In this document: in pieces, positions 8,638 through 18,197 of the stretch
Layout: each line of letters starts with the position of its first letter
How positions within the stretch are numbered: the first letter of the stretch is position 1
The notes under the pieces: model-generated
The model's input: only the letters and a program-made list of their open reading frames with translations
Database searches by the model: none
Told to the model about the DNA's origin: nothing
Position numbers and translations under genes: made by a program
NCBI GenBank assembly: GCA_026393275.1
Contig: JAPLAM010000096.1
Span: 1 to 64,000 of the forward strand
From: Arthrobacter sp.
Lineage (GTDB): Bacteria > Actinomycetota > Actinomycetes > Actinomycetales > Micrococcaceae
DNA: 64,000 nucleotides
Direction of reading: 5' to 3'

Positions 8638-10623
8638 ATGGATTCGAGCTGGCCGCTGATTATACTGCCCACCGTAGTGGCATGCGCGTTGGTCTTCATT
8701 CCCGGATTCTGCGTGGTACGTGCCGCCGGAGCGCGTTCGCTCGCTGCTCTTGGCTTGGCCCCGCTCATATCAACGTCTATGATCGTCGTGTCATCAACAC
8801 TCTTGTGGTCGCTGCACGTCTCGTGGAACATCTGGGGATACGTTGCATCTTCTGCCCTGGCGTGCGGTACGGCGGCGGTCGTGAGACGACTCGTGGAAAG
8901 AAAATGGCCACGGCCGGAGGCTTCGCCGCGGCAAATACAACCGGTTCGCGTCGTTGCGTTGTCGGTTGTGGCGGCGGCGGTCGTTTTAGGGGCTGAGCTG
9001 GTATATGTCTTCGGGTCGCCGGAGTGGATATCACAAACCACAGATGATGTATTTCATCTGAACTCGGTGCGATACATGATCGACAGCGGGGACGGATCGA
9101 TTTTCTCGGCGTCTCTGGGGCTCAATGGCGGGCCCCCGTCAGCGTACCCGGCGGCCTGGCATTCATTCGCGGCCCTGATTGCTTTGACTTCTGACGCGTC
9201 TGTCCCCGAAGCTGCGACGGCACTGAATCTGGTCATTGGTGCTGTAGTCTGGCCCGTCAGCGCAATTTTTTTCGTCCGCCAACTCTTCGGAAACAACTGG
9301 CGCTATGTCGCCGCAACGGGCCTGCTCTCGACATGTTTGGGTACATTTCCATTCCGACTGTTGGACTGGGGCGTCCTGTACCCTAACTTCTTGTCAACCG
9401 CACTCGTGCTTTCGGCGGCAGGGCTTGTCGTGGTGCAACTCCGCCGGGCGGTGAGCGGCGATGGCTTCCATCCGGTGATGACGGTGTGCATCTTGGTTAT
9501 CGGCGCTCCTGGGATGTTCTTTAGCCATCCCAGTGGTGTATTGATTGTTCTGGGCCTTGTCGCGCCGCTGGTTGTCGATTGGTGGATTAGGCAGCGGCGA
9601 TCTCGTCCAAGCAAATCCAACGCCCAAAAGCTGAGGTGGCCGGAGGTGACAGCCCCCGTCACGCTAGCGAGCATCCTCCTCGCCTGGATTCTGCTCCGAC
9701 CCCAGCCAGTGTCTGAGATCTTCTTCAATCCACCGTATGAAAATACGCCCAAGGCGATCGGGGAGGCTCTCTGGCTAACCCATTCGGGCAATCTGCCGTC
9801 GTTCGCCGTGGGACCGTTGGTCGCGGTCGGTGTTGTTGTTGCCTTCCGACGCCGAAAGCAGACGTGGTTCATTTTTTCCTTCCTCATCTTTGGACTTTTG
9901 TTTGTCGCCGTGGCCGGGTTCCCGCCTTCCGAGCTGCGGACGTTCCTGACCGGGGTCTGGTACGACGACTACAACCGCGTTGCAGCTGCCCTCGTCGTTG
10001 TCGCACTGCCGATGGCAGTTCTAGGACTTGTTTCCCTGCCTCCGATGATCCGCCGCGGTCTTCGCCGAGCGTGGCCGTCCACGTCTCTAAAACGGTCTTC
10101 CAAGTTTGGTTTCGGGCTTCTGGCATTAACAGCACTTGTGTGCTCGTTCGTTGTCTCAACGTCCCCCGCGATGATTTCTGCTAAGAAGAACTTCGCCATC
10201 AGTGCAACGTCGCCGATGTTGTCCTCTGATGAGATGACCCTCTACCAAGAACTGGGCGAATACGTTGGGTCCGAAGAGGCTGTGGTGGGGGATCCTTGGA
10301 ACGGAAGTGGATTCGCCTATCTCTACTCTGGGGTCCGGTTGACGTTCAATCAGATATTCACGGCGATGACTCCCGAGAAGGACCTCGTCGCACGAAACCT
10401 TAGGTTCGCAGCGCGACGCCCCGACGTCTGTGCCGCAGTGCGGTCGCTAAATATTCACTATGTTCTGCAGTCAGACCAACGCCCGTTTCAGCGCGGTTAT
10501 CCGCGGGACGGCCAATACGACGGTCTCTTTAACATTGATTACGCGGACGGCTTCATCCGAGTGACCAGCGTCGGAACAGCGTCGCTCTACAAAGTTACGA
10601 CATGCTGGGGCGACAATGGATAA
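8638..10623 (+). CDS. DUF6541 family large membrane protein, copy 1
   Basis: A 661-residue protein with about a dozen membrane segments in residues 1-510 and a soluble, probably extracytoplasmic, C-terminal domain of about 140 residues. Conserved blocks shared with the next gene are ISQTTDDVFHLNSVRYMIDSG (about 127-147), YPAAWHSF, GVLYPNFLSTAL, WYDDYNRVAA and VVGDPWNGSGFAYLYSG. The layout (helix, acidic residues in an early outer loop, many helices, outer C-terminal domain) resembles GT-C glycosyltransferases that use lipid-phosphate sugar donors, but I do not see a proven catalytic motif; that reading is inference. Possible weak ribosome site before ATG 8638. It lies between rmlA and its paralogue, which supports a role in assembling the rhamnose-containing glycan. 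Confidence 0.75.
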   Translation: MDSSWPLIILPTVVACALVFIPGFCVVRAAGARSLAALGLAPLISTSMIVVSSTLLWSLHVSWNIWGYVASSALACGTAAVVRRLVERKWPRPEASPRQIQPVRVVALSVVAAAVVLGAELVYVFGSPEWISQTTDDVFHLNSVRYMIDSGDGSIFSASLGLNGGPPSAYPAAWHSFAALIALTSDASVPEAATALNLVIGAVVWPVSAIFFVRQLFGNNWRYVAATGLLSTCLGTFPFRLLDWGVLYPNFLSTALVLSAAGLVVVQLRRAVSGDGFHPVMTVCILVIGAPGMFFSHPSGVLIVLGLVAPLVVDWWIRQRRSRPSKSNAQKLRWPEVTAPVTLASILLAWILLRPQPVSEIFFNPPYENTPKAIGEALWLTHSGNLPSFAVGPLVAVGVVVAFRRRKQTWFIFSFLIFGLLFVAVAGFPPSELRTFLTGVWYDDYNRVAAALVVVALPMAVLGLVSLPPMIRRGLRRAWPSTSLKRSSKFGFGLLALTALVCSFVVSTSPAMISAKKNFAISATSPMLSSDEMTLYQELGEYVGSEEAVVGDPWNGSGFAYLYSGVRLTFNQIFTAMTPEKDLVARNLRFAARRPDVCAAVRSLNIHYVLQSDQRPFQRGYPRDGQYDGLFNIDYADGFIRVTSVGTASLYKVTTCWGDNG

Positions 10624-10644
10624 CAGGCTAAGGATGGCTTCAGC

Positions 10645-12615
10645 GTGACGTGGTACGACTATTGGCCTACTTTCGTTGCGTGCGTAGCCGTAGTGTTGAT
10701 TCCTGGATTGGCCGTGGGGTTCGCACTCGGCGCGCGGGGACTTACGCTCTGGGCCGGCTCCGGACCATTTAGCATTTCGATCATCAGCGTCGCCGCAGTG
10801 GTTGCTCCAATGGTCAGTATCCCTTGGTCAATCGTACCTGTCTGCGTCGTTACTGCTTTGGGGTCTTTAGTAGTCCTGACATTTCGCCGGCGAATATCGC
10901 CTGCTTCTGGAGCGGAAGGGAGGTCCTTAACTCACAGGTGGATACCCGTTACATCGCTGATATTCGCCGGGATGATGATCATGTTCCGGATGCTATCGAT
11001 CTTCCAATCGCCAGAGAATATCTCGCAGACCTTCGACAATGTCTTCCATTTGAATGCCGTCCGCTTTATTCTAGATTCGGGCTCGGCCTCGTCCTTCACG
11101 ATCGGAAGGCTTGTTGACCAAGTTGGGCAACCCGGAGTATACCCCGCCGCTTGGCATGCGCTGGTTTCATTGGTAGTGCAACTGACTGGAATGCCTATAC
11201 CCGGCACGGTCAACGTCTCTAACGCGGTCATAGCTGCGGTGATCTGGCCATCCGGGTGCGTTTACTTGGCAACAAGGCTTACCCGCATAACTCCGTTGGC
11301 CATCACCATCTCAGCGATCTCCTCGGCGGGGTTTAGCCAGTTCCCGTACTTGCTTGTTGATTTCGGCGTGCTGTACCCATTGATGCTGGCGACCGCCGGT
11401 CTTCCTTTTGTCCTCGGAGCGCTCGTCGCCGCCCTAAAGGCGATGGGCTCAAGGGGGGGGCTGGCCAGTTCCGCCGTCCTGGTGTTCGCCTTGGGTCTGC
11501 CCGGCCTCGCTTTTGCGCATCCGTCGGCCTTGCTTGCGGTGTTGGCACTCGGCACACCCTGGATCCTAGAACTGCTCTGGACAATGCATTCTTCGCTGAA
11601 GGCCAACCGCGCGCGGCTGCCCGCGCGGATCCTCCCGCTCGCCGGGCTGCTGGCCTTCATCATCTCTGCCAGCACTATCTGGGCGCTGCTTAGGCCAGAT
11701 GCCGCGGCGGCCTTCTGGCCCCCCATTCAATCGCTTTCCCAGGCGTTTGGTGAAGCCGTGACAGCGACGGCCATGGGGCTTCCCATTCCCGTGGTTCTCG
11801 CTGCCCTCACCATTTTTGGCATCTATGCGGCTTTTGCTCGTAGCAGGGAATTTTGGCCGTTGCTGCTCGCCTTTGCTATCGGCAGTGCTTTGTACGTCGT
11901 TGTCAGTGGAATGTGGTTCGGCAGGTTCCGTACATTTGTTACGGGCGGATGGTACAACGACAGTTATCGCGTGGCCGCTCTCTTGCCCGTCATCACGATT
12001 CCGGTCTTGGTACTGGGCGCCGTCCGGATCGGGGACTATTTCAAGAACCTCCACAGCCCGTTCGACGCGAAATTGCTTCGGCATATTACTCGAGCACGGC
12101 AGACGAAAGCCTTTGCGGCTTTTCTCGTCGTTTTAACAATGGCATTCGCCGCAGCAACACAATTCCAGACCGTGGGAACCGAAACTCGCAATGCAGCAGC
12201 CAGTTATCAACTGAATGATGCATCGAAACTCCTTTCCAAGGACGAGTACGCCCTTCTCGGCGCCGTCGACGACTACATTCCTGTGAACGAAACTGTCATC
12301 GGGAATCCCTGGACCGGGGCTTCTCTCGTTTACGCCATTAGCAACCGAAAGACTCTGGAACCGCACATGTTTGGCAAGCCCACCGATGACGTGCTCTTTG
12401 TCGAAAGAAGACTGAATCAGCTCGGTCTGGATCCGCGAGTCTGCGATGCCGTCCGGTCGTTGCGAAGCTTCTGGGTCCTCGACTTCGGGAGCCGAGAAGT
12501 ACACGACGGGACCCACTCCTATCCTGGAACCTCGGCTCTCGCCGGCAGGCCTGGATTTCGCCTCGCCGAACAGCGCGGGACCGCCAAACTGTATGAGGTT
12601 GTGGGCTGCCGGTAG
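10645..12615 (+). CDS. DUF6541 family large membrane protein, copy 2
   Basis: A 656-residue paralogue of the gene before it, 21 bases downstream, starting with GTG 10645. The same blocks occur in the same order: ISQTFDNVFHLNAVRFILDSG, YPAAWHALVSLV, GVLYPLMLATAG, WYNDSYRVAALLP and VIGNPWTGASLVYA, with a soluble C-terminal domain ending in AKLYEVVGC. Sequence between the blocks is well diverged, so the duplication is old and the copies may act on different substrates or linkages. As with copy 1, a GT-C-like sugar transferase or polymerase role is plausible from topology and context but not shown. A cysteine close to the C-terminus occurs in both copies (KVTTCWG and EVVGC). Confidence 0.75.
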   Translation: MTWYDYWPTFVACVAVVLIPGLAVGFALGARGLTLWAGSGPFSISIISVAAVVAPMVSIPWSIVPVCVVTALGSLVVLTFRRRISPASGAEGRSLTHRWIPVTSLIFAGMMIMFRMLSIFQSPENISQTFDNVFHLNAVRFILDSGSASSFTIGRLVDQVGQPGVYPAAWHALVSLVVQLTGMPIPGTVNVSNAVIAAVIWPSGCVYLATRLTRITPLAITISAISSAGFSQFPYLLVDFGVLYPLMLATAGLPFVLGALVAALKAMGSRGGLASSAVLVFALGLPGLAFAHPSALLAVLALGTPWILELLWTMHSSLKANRARLPARILPLAGLLAFIISASTIWALLRPDAAAAFWPPIQSLSQAFGEAVTATAMGLPIPVVLAALTIFGIYAAFARSREFWPLLLAFAIGSALYVVVSGMWFGRFRTFVTGGWYNDSYRVAALLPVITIPVLVLGAVRIGDYFKNLHSPFDAKLLRHITRARQTKAFAAFLVVLTMAFAAATQFQTVGTETRNAAASYQLNDASKLLSKDEYALLGAVDDYIPVNETVIGNPWTGASLVYAISNRKTLEPHMFGKPTDDVLFVERRLNQLGLDPRVCDAVRSLRSFWVLDFGSREVHDGTHSYPGTSALAGRPGFRLAEQRGTAKLYEVVGCR

Positions 12616-12771
12616 CGCGATAGTCTGCTCCCGTCTTTGGTAGTATGGCGCAAGCTTTGGAAATGGAATGCCGTTTCCTCTCCTTTACGACGGGAAGCTC
12701 CACGGTTACCATGCTCGGTTCGTGGCGCTAGTGGCATGATCACCGAATGTGAAAAAGTTTTGGGGGACAAT

Positions 12772-14250
12772 TTGACATCGTTAATGCGTTGGAGCACGTA
12801 CGCCTTGAGTTCCGCTATGGCGCTCGGCCTGGTGGTCGGATCTACTGGCGTCGCCGAAGCTACGAACTCACTGGCCTTATCGGATTGGACTACCTCTACG
12901 GTTGTCCCCGCCCCGACGCAGTCGCCGTCACCGTCACCGTCACCAGTGGCGATTTCGCCGGACCTGGTGACTTCTGCTGAAGCCCCGCCGGCGGAGGCAC
13001 ATCAAACATTTCCACCTACGGCTAGTGACCACACAAATCTCACGGCCGCGACGGCACGTCCAACCGCTGAACCGCGCGTCCAGCCCGGCGTCAATGGCGA
13101 GGCCGCCATGGCGATACCTCAAGAAGCGGCGAGTGGTATTGATGCGACCTGGACCTCATACGGCGGCGCCAGCGGAGCCCTAGGAGCTTCAACTACAGCA
13201 ACTGAATGCGATCCGAACGGGCTGGGTTGTTTCCGGACGTTTGAGAATGCCAACATTTATTGGACGTCAGCGTTTGGCGCCCTACCAGTGTGGGGCGCAA
13301 ACCTCGCGGCCTACCGCAACTTCGGCCTCCAAGCCGGCGGACTGCGCTACCCCACCGGCGCCGAAAGTTGCGGTCTCCGCGACGGCGGCTGCACACAGAA
13401 CTTCCAGGGCGGCCAACTCTACTGGTCCCCTGCCACCGGCTCGAACCCCGTCTGGGGCGCCATCGGGACAACCTGGAGGGCCCGTGGCGGACCCAGCGGA
13501 TCCTTGGGATACCCCACGCAGACTGAGAACTGCTGGTCCGGAGGCTGCCAGCAGTGGTTTGAGAACGGCTCACTAAGTTGGACGCCGGATTCCGGGCCAA
13601 AGCTCTATATCTCCCCAAGCGGCTATTGCGAGGCCATTAATCGCGGGTCGGTTAACTACGGCACGGGCGGTGCCCAACGAGTGACTTTCGAGATTGCGGA
13701 GCAGTATGGCATTTCGCCGGTCACCTCGGTTACTTGTGTGAAATCCGCGGGCCGTTACGTCTACGAGTGGTCGACCTGGGCTCAAGCTGGCGCATCAGGT
13801 TTTGCCCGTCCTGGGGTGGCCTCCGGTCCGACGATAAACATGTTCTCTCCCACCGGTTCATTCACCGTCACAGATGCTTTCGGGCTCGGGAATCCGGGAA
13901 CTGCGTTGAGCTACACCACACTCAATCCGTATTCCCGCTGGGGTGGTCGCCTGAACGCCAACTATAATAAGTACTTTGAATCCAGCGCTGACATTTTCCC
14001 GGACGAAAACATGTGGTACTTTGCCACTCGGCCTGCCCACGACTATCGGCAAGGCGTCGTCATCAACTACAACCGACCGCCCGATTCCGGGATCACCATG
14101 GACGCTGGTTTTGCCATCTTCCTCCACGCAAATCGCTATCCAAGCTGGGGCTGCATCGCCATGAACGAATCCGACGTGGTGCGCTTCATGACAAATTCCG
14201 TCCCCGGCGACCGAATCGTTATGGGGGTTGTTGCCGATGTATTCCGATAG
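12772..14250 (+). CDS. Secreted LGFP-repeat protein with L,D-transpeptidase-like C-terminal domain
   Basis: Exported wall protein of 492 residues. TTG 12772 is the chosen start because a GGGGG run lies five bases before it and a signal peptide follows directly (hydrophobic to VGSTGVAEA); ATG 12784 is possible, and the frame is open to 12637. After the signal come a Pro/Ser/Thr-rich linker (SPSPSPSP), then three LGFP repeats (about residues 123-280) with paired cysteines, then a COG3786-like YkuD-type domain (about 285-492). In that domain His452 and Cys461 lie in LHANRYPSWGCIAM, matching the H...S-x-G-C pattern of L,D-transpeptidases. It may crosslink or modify peptidoglycan while the repeats hold it to the envelope. 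The LGFP assignment is firm; catalytic activity is inferred. Confidence 0.8.
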   Translation: MTSLMRWSTYALSSAMALGLVVGSTGVAEATNSLALSDWTTSTVVPAPTQSPSPSPSPVAISPDLVTSAEAPPAEAHQTFPPTASDHTNLTAATARPTAEPRVQPGVNGEAAMAIPQEAASGIDATWTSYGGASGALGASTTATECDPNGLGCFRTFENANIYWTSAFGALPVWGANLAAYRNFGLQAGGLRYPTGAESCGLRDGGCTQNFQGGQLYWSPATGSNPVWGAIGTTWRARGGPSGSLGYPTQTENCWSGGCQQWFENGSLSWTPDSGPKLYISPSGYCEAINRGSVNYGTGGAQRVTFEIAEQYGISPVTSVTCVKSAGRYVYEWSTWAQAGASGFARPGVASGPTINMFSPTGSFTVTDAFGLGNPGTALSYTTLNPYSRWGGRLNANYNKYFESSADIFPDENMWYFATRPAHDYRQGVVINYNRPPDSGITMDAGFAIFLHANRYPSWGCIAMNESDVVRFMTNSVPGDRIVMGVVADVFR

Positions 14251-14863
14251 GCTGCTCCAGCGTAGGGCGTGGGCCAAAGCCTCCGGCGTCGTGATAGCGG
14301 CGTTCTTTGGGCTGGCTGCCTGCACAGGAGAAACGTCCAGCCCTCCAGGCTCATCCACTCTGCCGTCCGTACCGATCCCCAGCACCGCCCACGATGGGAG
14401 GACTATTCTTGCCAACCCGGGAACCACGGCATGTCGGGTAATAAAACCGGAGGCCATTCGGCAGCATCTGGGACTGAGCGCTGGCGACCTGCAGCCCGAA
14501 CAGTCGTCCGGTGTCCAGGACGCTGAAGGACTGAAAAAGGAATCCTGCATCTACCCGCTTGACCCAAGCGGGCTGACGACGAATGCCGTGATTGTTGAGG
14601 TCACGACGTACCCCAGCCCGTCGGCGTTGGCCAGTGTGGACCTGTTCCCGTTGATGTCGGCACCCGAAGACGTAAGCGGCCTTGGCGATCAAGCCAAGTT
14701 TGCCGTCAACCGCCTCAAAGACACCAACGAGTTCGTATTGACGGTCGTGAGCGGAATCCGGGTAACTCGATTACTCATCGCAGTTCCGGCGGCAGCCGCG
14801 GGCTGGGACAAGTCTTCCGGCAAGGAGATCTTGCAATCCCTGGCACGGGACGCAGCGCTCTAA
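14237..14863 (+). CDS. Putative lipoprotein (DUF3558-like)
   Basis: A 208-residue predicted lipoprotein. ATG 14237 lies nine bases after a GGGGG ribosome site and overlaps the end of the LGFP gene by 14 bases in another frame, so translation is probably coupled. The signal peptide ends in the lipobox FGLAAC with Cys29 as the lipidation site. A Ser/Pro-rich spacer follows, then a domain with two cysteines (TACRVIKPEAIRQHLG and KKESCIYPL) and an alternating beta pattern like small mycobacterial DUF3558-type lipoproteins. That family link is by general resemblance only. The overlap suggests that it works with the L,D-transpeptidase-like protein on the outer face of the membrane. Confidence 0.65.
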   Translation: MYSDRLLQRRAWAKASGVVIAAFFGLAACTGETSSPPGSSTLPSVPIPSTAHDGRTILANPGTTACRVIKPEAIRQHLGLSAGDLQPEQSSGVQDAEGLKKESCIYPLDPSGLTTNAVIVEVTTYPSPSALASVDLFPLMSAPEDVSGLGDQAKFAVNRLKDTNEFVLTVVSGIRVTRLLIAVPAAAAGWDKSSGKEILQSLARDAAL

Positions 14864-14894
14864 CCGGTCACTCGGGCCGTCCAGTTGCGGGCCG

Positions 14895-17800
14895 CTACTT
14901 TCCCCGGATTGTGAAGTCGTAATGTCCCGATCCAAGTTCTGCCGTGACCTCGCCACTGGGCCCATCGACCAGCTTTACACCTTCCGCGTCAGACAAGCGC
15001 TTCTGGCTCTCTGTTACTGAGCCTTCGTCTTTCGCGGGAAAGTAAACCGTTGCCTTCGTGTTAGGGGGCACTGAAATCGTCATTTCAACGTCGGCCCCCA
15101 TCACCCGCCAGCTTGACTCTATACGACCGTAAACGGAATCGAATGCGCCTGAAGCATTTGTCAGACCCCCTCCGATCCGGGGTGCAATTACAAATGTCTT
15201 GTAACCCGGAGTTGCTGGTGAGATCCCAGCAATGTTTTGGTACATCCAGTCACCCACGGCGCCGTATGCGTAGTGGTTGTAAGAGTTCATCCGAGGATCG
15301 CCGAGTGTGCCATCCGTTCTAACGCCATCCCATCGTTCCCACATTGTTGTCGCACCCCGCGCGACCTCGTATCCCCAGGATGGGTACGTGTCATCGTTCA
15401 ACATAGCGAACGCTAGGTCCGCATGTCCGGTCGTGCTCAGAGCTCCGAGCAGCCATGGGGTGCCCAGAAAACCCGTCGCGAGATGTCCCCCCCGCAAGCT
15501 AACAAGGGAAGCGAGACGGTTGCCCGCTTCTCCCACCAGATTTGGCGGGACAAGGTCCATCCCAATTGCAATTGCATATGCCGTTTGGCTTTCGTACACC
15601 AAGGAGCCGTTGCCCTGAACGTACGCCTTGATGAAATCCTCCTTGGTTCTGGCCGCCAGTGCTGCGTAGGTCGCACTGTCCTCCGTTTCACCAATGGCCG
15701 CCGCCATGTCCGCCAAGAGCCGTGCGGTGTAGGCGAAGTAGGCAGTTCCTATGAGACCCGGATCCGTCGGGTCCCCAAGGTTCAGCCAGTCGCCATAATC
15801 CCCGTGGACGACGACGCCGGCGGGACTTGCTGAATTGATCCGAAACTGCATGAACTTCTTCATCATTGCGTAGTTATCCCTGATAACTTCCACACTTCCG
15901 TAAGCACGCCAAAGTGAATGTGTAACGCTTATGGACGCGTCAGACCAACCAGCTCCGCCTTGGAAACACGCGCAGACACTTGGCGCGATCCCGGGGAAAT
16001 CTCCTCCGGGCAACTGTGCATCCCGGAGGTCGCTGAGCCACTTGGCCAAAAAGGACAGAGAGTCAGAGTTATAGGTCGCCGTTGGGGCGAAGACGCCAAT
16101 GTCGCCCGTCCATCCAAGTCGCTCATCCCTGGCCGGCGTATCCATCGGAACCGACAAGAAGTTTCCCCGCTGGCTCCACTTGATGTTGCTCTGAAGTTGA
16201 TTAAGCAGGGCATTCGACGTTGAAAACGATCCCGTGTCCTCTGCAACGCTGCTCCAAACCTGTCCGGAAATGTCGCCTAAGGCAGGCGGTTCACCGACAC
16301 CGGTGATCTCGACGTAACGGAATCCGTGGAATGTGAACATCGGGGTGAAGTCGATCTCGTCCGCCGACCTAAAGATGTAGCGATCGGTGGCCTGCGCGCT
16401 CCGAAGATTGGCCGTATAGAGCGTGCCGTCCTTGTTGAGCATTTCGCCATAGCGGATTCGGACAACCTGCCCTGGCTGGCCGCGCAGGCGTAGAGAAACG
16501 ACGCCCACCATATTTTGCCCCATGTCATAGATCCATTTGCCCGATTCCGGCTCGGTGCGTTCCTTGGGTGTCAATTGCTGCACCGTTCTCACCGGCGCAT
16601 CTACCTGAGGTTCCAGGACCACCCCCGCCGGTGGATCGACAATCTTTGCAGCCCCCAGCGCAGATCCGGAGAATCCGGGACCAGTCCAGCCGGGCGGCAT
16701 CTTTCGTTGGTCGAAAGTCTCGCCCATGATCAAGTCCGACCGCGTAAGCGGCCCGGGAACAGTCTGCCAGCTGGAGTCAGTGCCCAGCGTTTGGTGACTC
16801 CCATCGGAGAAATCGAGTCGCAGCTGGGCGGTCAGGGACGGTCTGTTGCCATAATTCATGGCGCCGAACCCGCCGATGTTTCCGCTGTACCAGCCCTCCC
16901 CCAAGAAGGCTGACACCACGTTGATGCCTTGCTTCACGAGCGTCGTGACGTCGTAGGTCTGGTACATAATCCGTTTGGAGTAGTCCGTCCATCCTGGCTC
17001 CAGCTTGCCGTCGCCTACCGCCTGTCCATTGATGTTCACTTGGTAGACACCGCGCGCAGACGCGTAGAGCCGGGCTGATACGATCTTTTGGCCGGCGCTG
17101 AACTCCTTTCGAAACAACGGCATCGAGGGCCCGGGATCATGCAAAGTGTCCAATGGTGCCGCAAGCTTGAGTGTCCCTGCCTCAGTAACGGCCTCGGGGA
17201 AGAGTGGTGAGCCGGAACCGAAGTTAGAATCTAAAAGCGTGCTTCCGTCGCTGGCCTTGACCAGCAGCTTTTGCACCGATGCCCTCTCCTGGCCCTGCTC
17301 CAGCTCTGCCTGCCGAAAGCCGACGTATCCCTCCGAATAGGAATCATCGACCAGACGGTCGATTTCTTGGCCATCCAAGGTGGTGACAAACGAGTTGCCG
17401 CTCAACTCGACCCCAAGAGTATGCTTAGAGGTCCGGAGCGATTCCGTTGTAACGAACCGGGAAATGTCCTTTTCCCGGATGACCGAGTAGGCGCTGTATT
17501 TCTTCTTGTGGGCGCGAAGACGGGGAGTGCCGTCAGCCACCGTAATTTGCCACATGTAACCGTTATTGACGTCCTTCGAACGCAAATAGACACCCATGGC
17601 AATGTTGTCAATGGTGAAATCGACTCTGACGCTGTAGTCGCGCCAATCCTTAAGGTCTTGGGTCGGATCCATGCCGCCTATCCATTGGGCCGGCCAAGCC
17701 TCGCCGGGGTCAAGGGCAGTTTCAAACCATGCCGCAGCACTCCAATCACTCTGTCTTCCTGTCGAATCCCAGACTCTCACCTCCCAGTAGTAACGGTGCT

Positions 17801-18155
17801 GCGCTGAGAGATTGACTCCGGCATAGTGGATGTCGACTTGCTCAGAAGATTCGACTTTGCCGGAGTTCCACATGTCGGAATCATTGAGCTGCGCTTCTGT
17901 ACTTGCAACCCGGATTTCGTAGGCCGACTGAAAAGTGTTTCTCTTTGACGCTTCCGTCTGCCAGCTTAGTGTCGGATTTGCAGTACGAATTCCCAATGGG
18001 CCCGCGCTGTTTACTCGGAGTGAAACTACACTAAACTCCCCAACATTTACTATCGAGACTACGATTAGGGATACGACGATGGCAGCAGCAACAGATCCCA
18101 AAACCCAAGCGACAAATTTCGGCTTAACTGCTAACCTCGGGGGCCATTGCCGCAA
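14895..18155 (-). CDS. Membrane-anchored alpha-L-rhamnosidase, glycoside hydrolase family 78
   Basis: A 1086-residue enzyme that releases terminal alpha-L-rhamnose. TTG 18155 is supported by a GAAGGAG ribosome site five bases upstream. Residues about 12-33 (FVAWVLGSVAAAIVVSLIVV) form an uncleaved-looking signal anchor, so the enzyme should face outward. Then follow a fibronectin-like N-terminal domain (LRTENPTLSWQ-like region, about 45-150), an inserted jelly-roll domain (about 160-320), the rhamnosidase N-domain, the (alpha/alpha)6 catalytic domain with the family motif DTPARDERLGWTGD (about 670-685), TMWERWDGV and NSYNHYAYGAVGDW, and a C-terminal beta domain. It lies downstream of wzt in the export operon direction, 42 bases away. 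A role in trimming the cell's own rhamnose-containing glycan is inferred from location; scavenging is the alternative. Confidence 0.88.
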   Translation of the reverse strand: MRQWPPRLAVKPKFVAWVLGSVAAAIVVSLIVVSIVNVGEFSVVSLRVNSAGPLGIRTANPTLSWQTEASKRNTFQSAYEIRVASTEAQLNDSDMWNSGKVESSEQVDIHYAGVNLSAQHRYYWEVRVWDSTGRQSDWSAAAWFETALDPGEAWPAQWIGGMDPTQDLKDWRDYSVRVDFTIDNIAMGVYLRSKDVNNGYMWQITVADGTPRLRAHKKKYSAYSVIREKDISRFVTTESLRTSKHTLGVELSGNSFVTTLDGQEIDRLVDDSYSEGYVGFRQAELEQGQERASVQKLLVKASDGSTLLDSNFGSGSPLFPEAVTEAGTLKLAAPLDTLHDPGPSMPLFRKEFSAGQKIVSARLYASARGVYQVNINGQAVGDGKLEPGWTDYSKRIMYQTYDVTTLVKQGINVVSAFLGEGWYSGNIGGFGAMNYGNRPSLTAQLRLDFSDGSHQTLGTDSSWQTVPGPLTRSDLIMGETFDQRKMPPGWTGPGFSGSALGAAKIVDPPAGVVLEPQVDAPVRTVQQLTPKERTEPESGKWIYDMGQNMVGVVSLRLRGQPGQVVRIRYGEMLNKDGTLYTANLRSAQATDRYIFRSADEIDFTPMFTFHGFRYVEITGVGEPPALGDISGQVWSSVAEDTGSFSTSNALLNQLQSNIKWSQRGNFLSVPMDTPARDERLGWTGDIGVFAPTATYNSDSLSFLAKWLSDLRDAQLPGGDFPGIAPSVCACFQGGAGWSDASISVTHSLWRAYGSVEVIRDNYAMMKKFMQFRINSASPAGVVVHGDYGDWLNLGDPTDPGLIGTAYFAYTARLLADMAAAIGETEDSATYAALAARTKEDFIKAYVQGNGSLVYESQTAYAIAIGMDLVPPNLVGEAGNRLASLVSLRGGHLATGFLGTPWLLGALSTTGHADLAFAMLNDDTYPSWGYEVARGATTMWERWDGVRTDGTLGDPRMNSYNHYAYGAVGDWMYQNIAGISPATPGYKTFVIAPRIGGGLTNASGAFDSVYGRIESSWRVMGADVEMTISVPPNTKATVYFPAKDEGSVTESQKRLSDAEGVKLVDGPSGEVTAELGSGHYDFTIRGK

Positions 18156-18197
18156 TTTATCTCCTTCAGTCGGACTTTGTGACCCTGAATTGACCGA

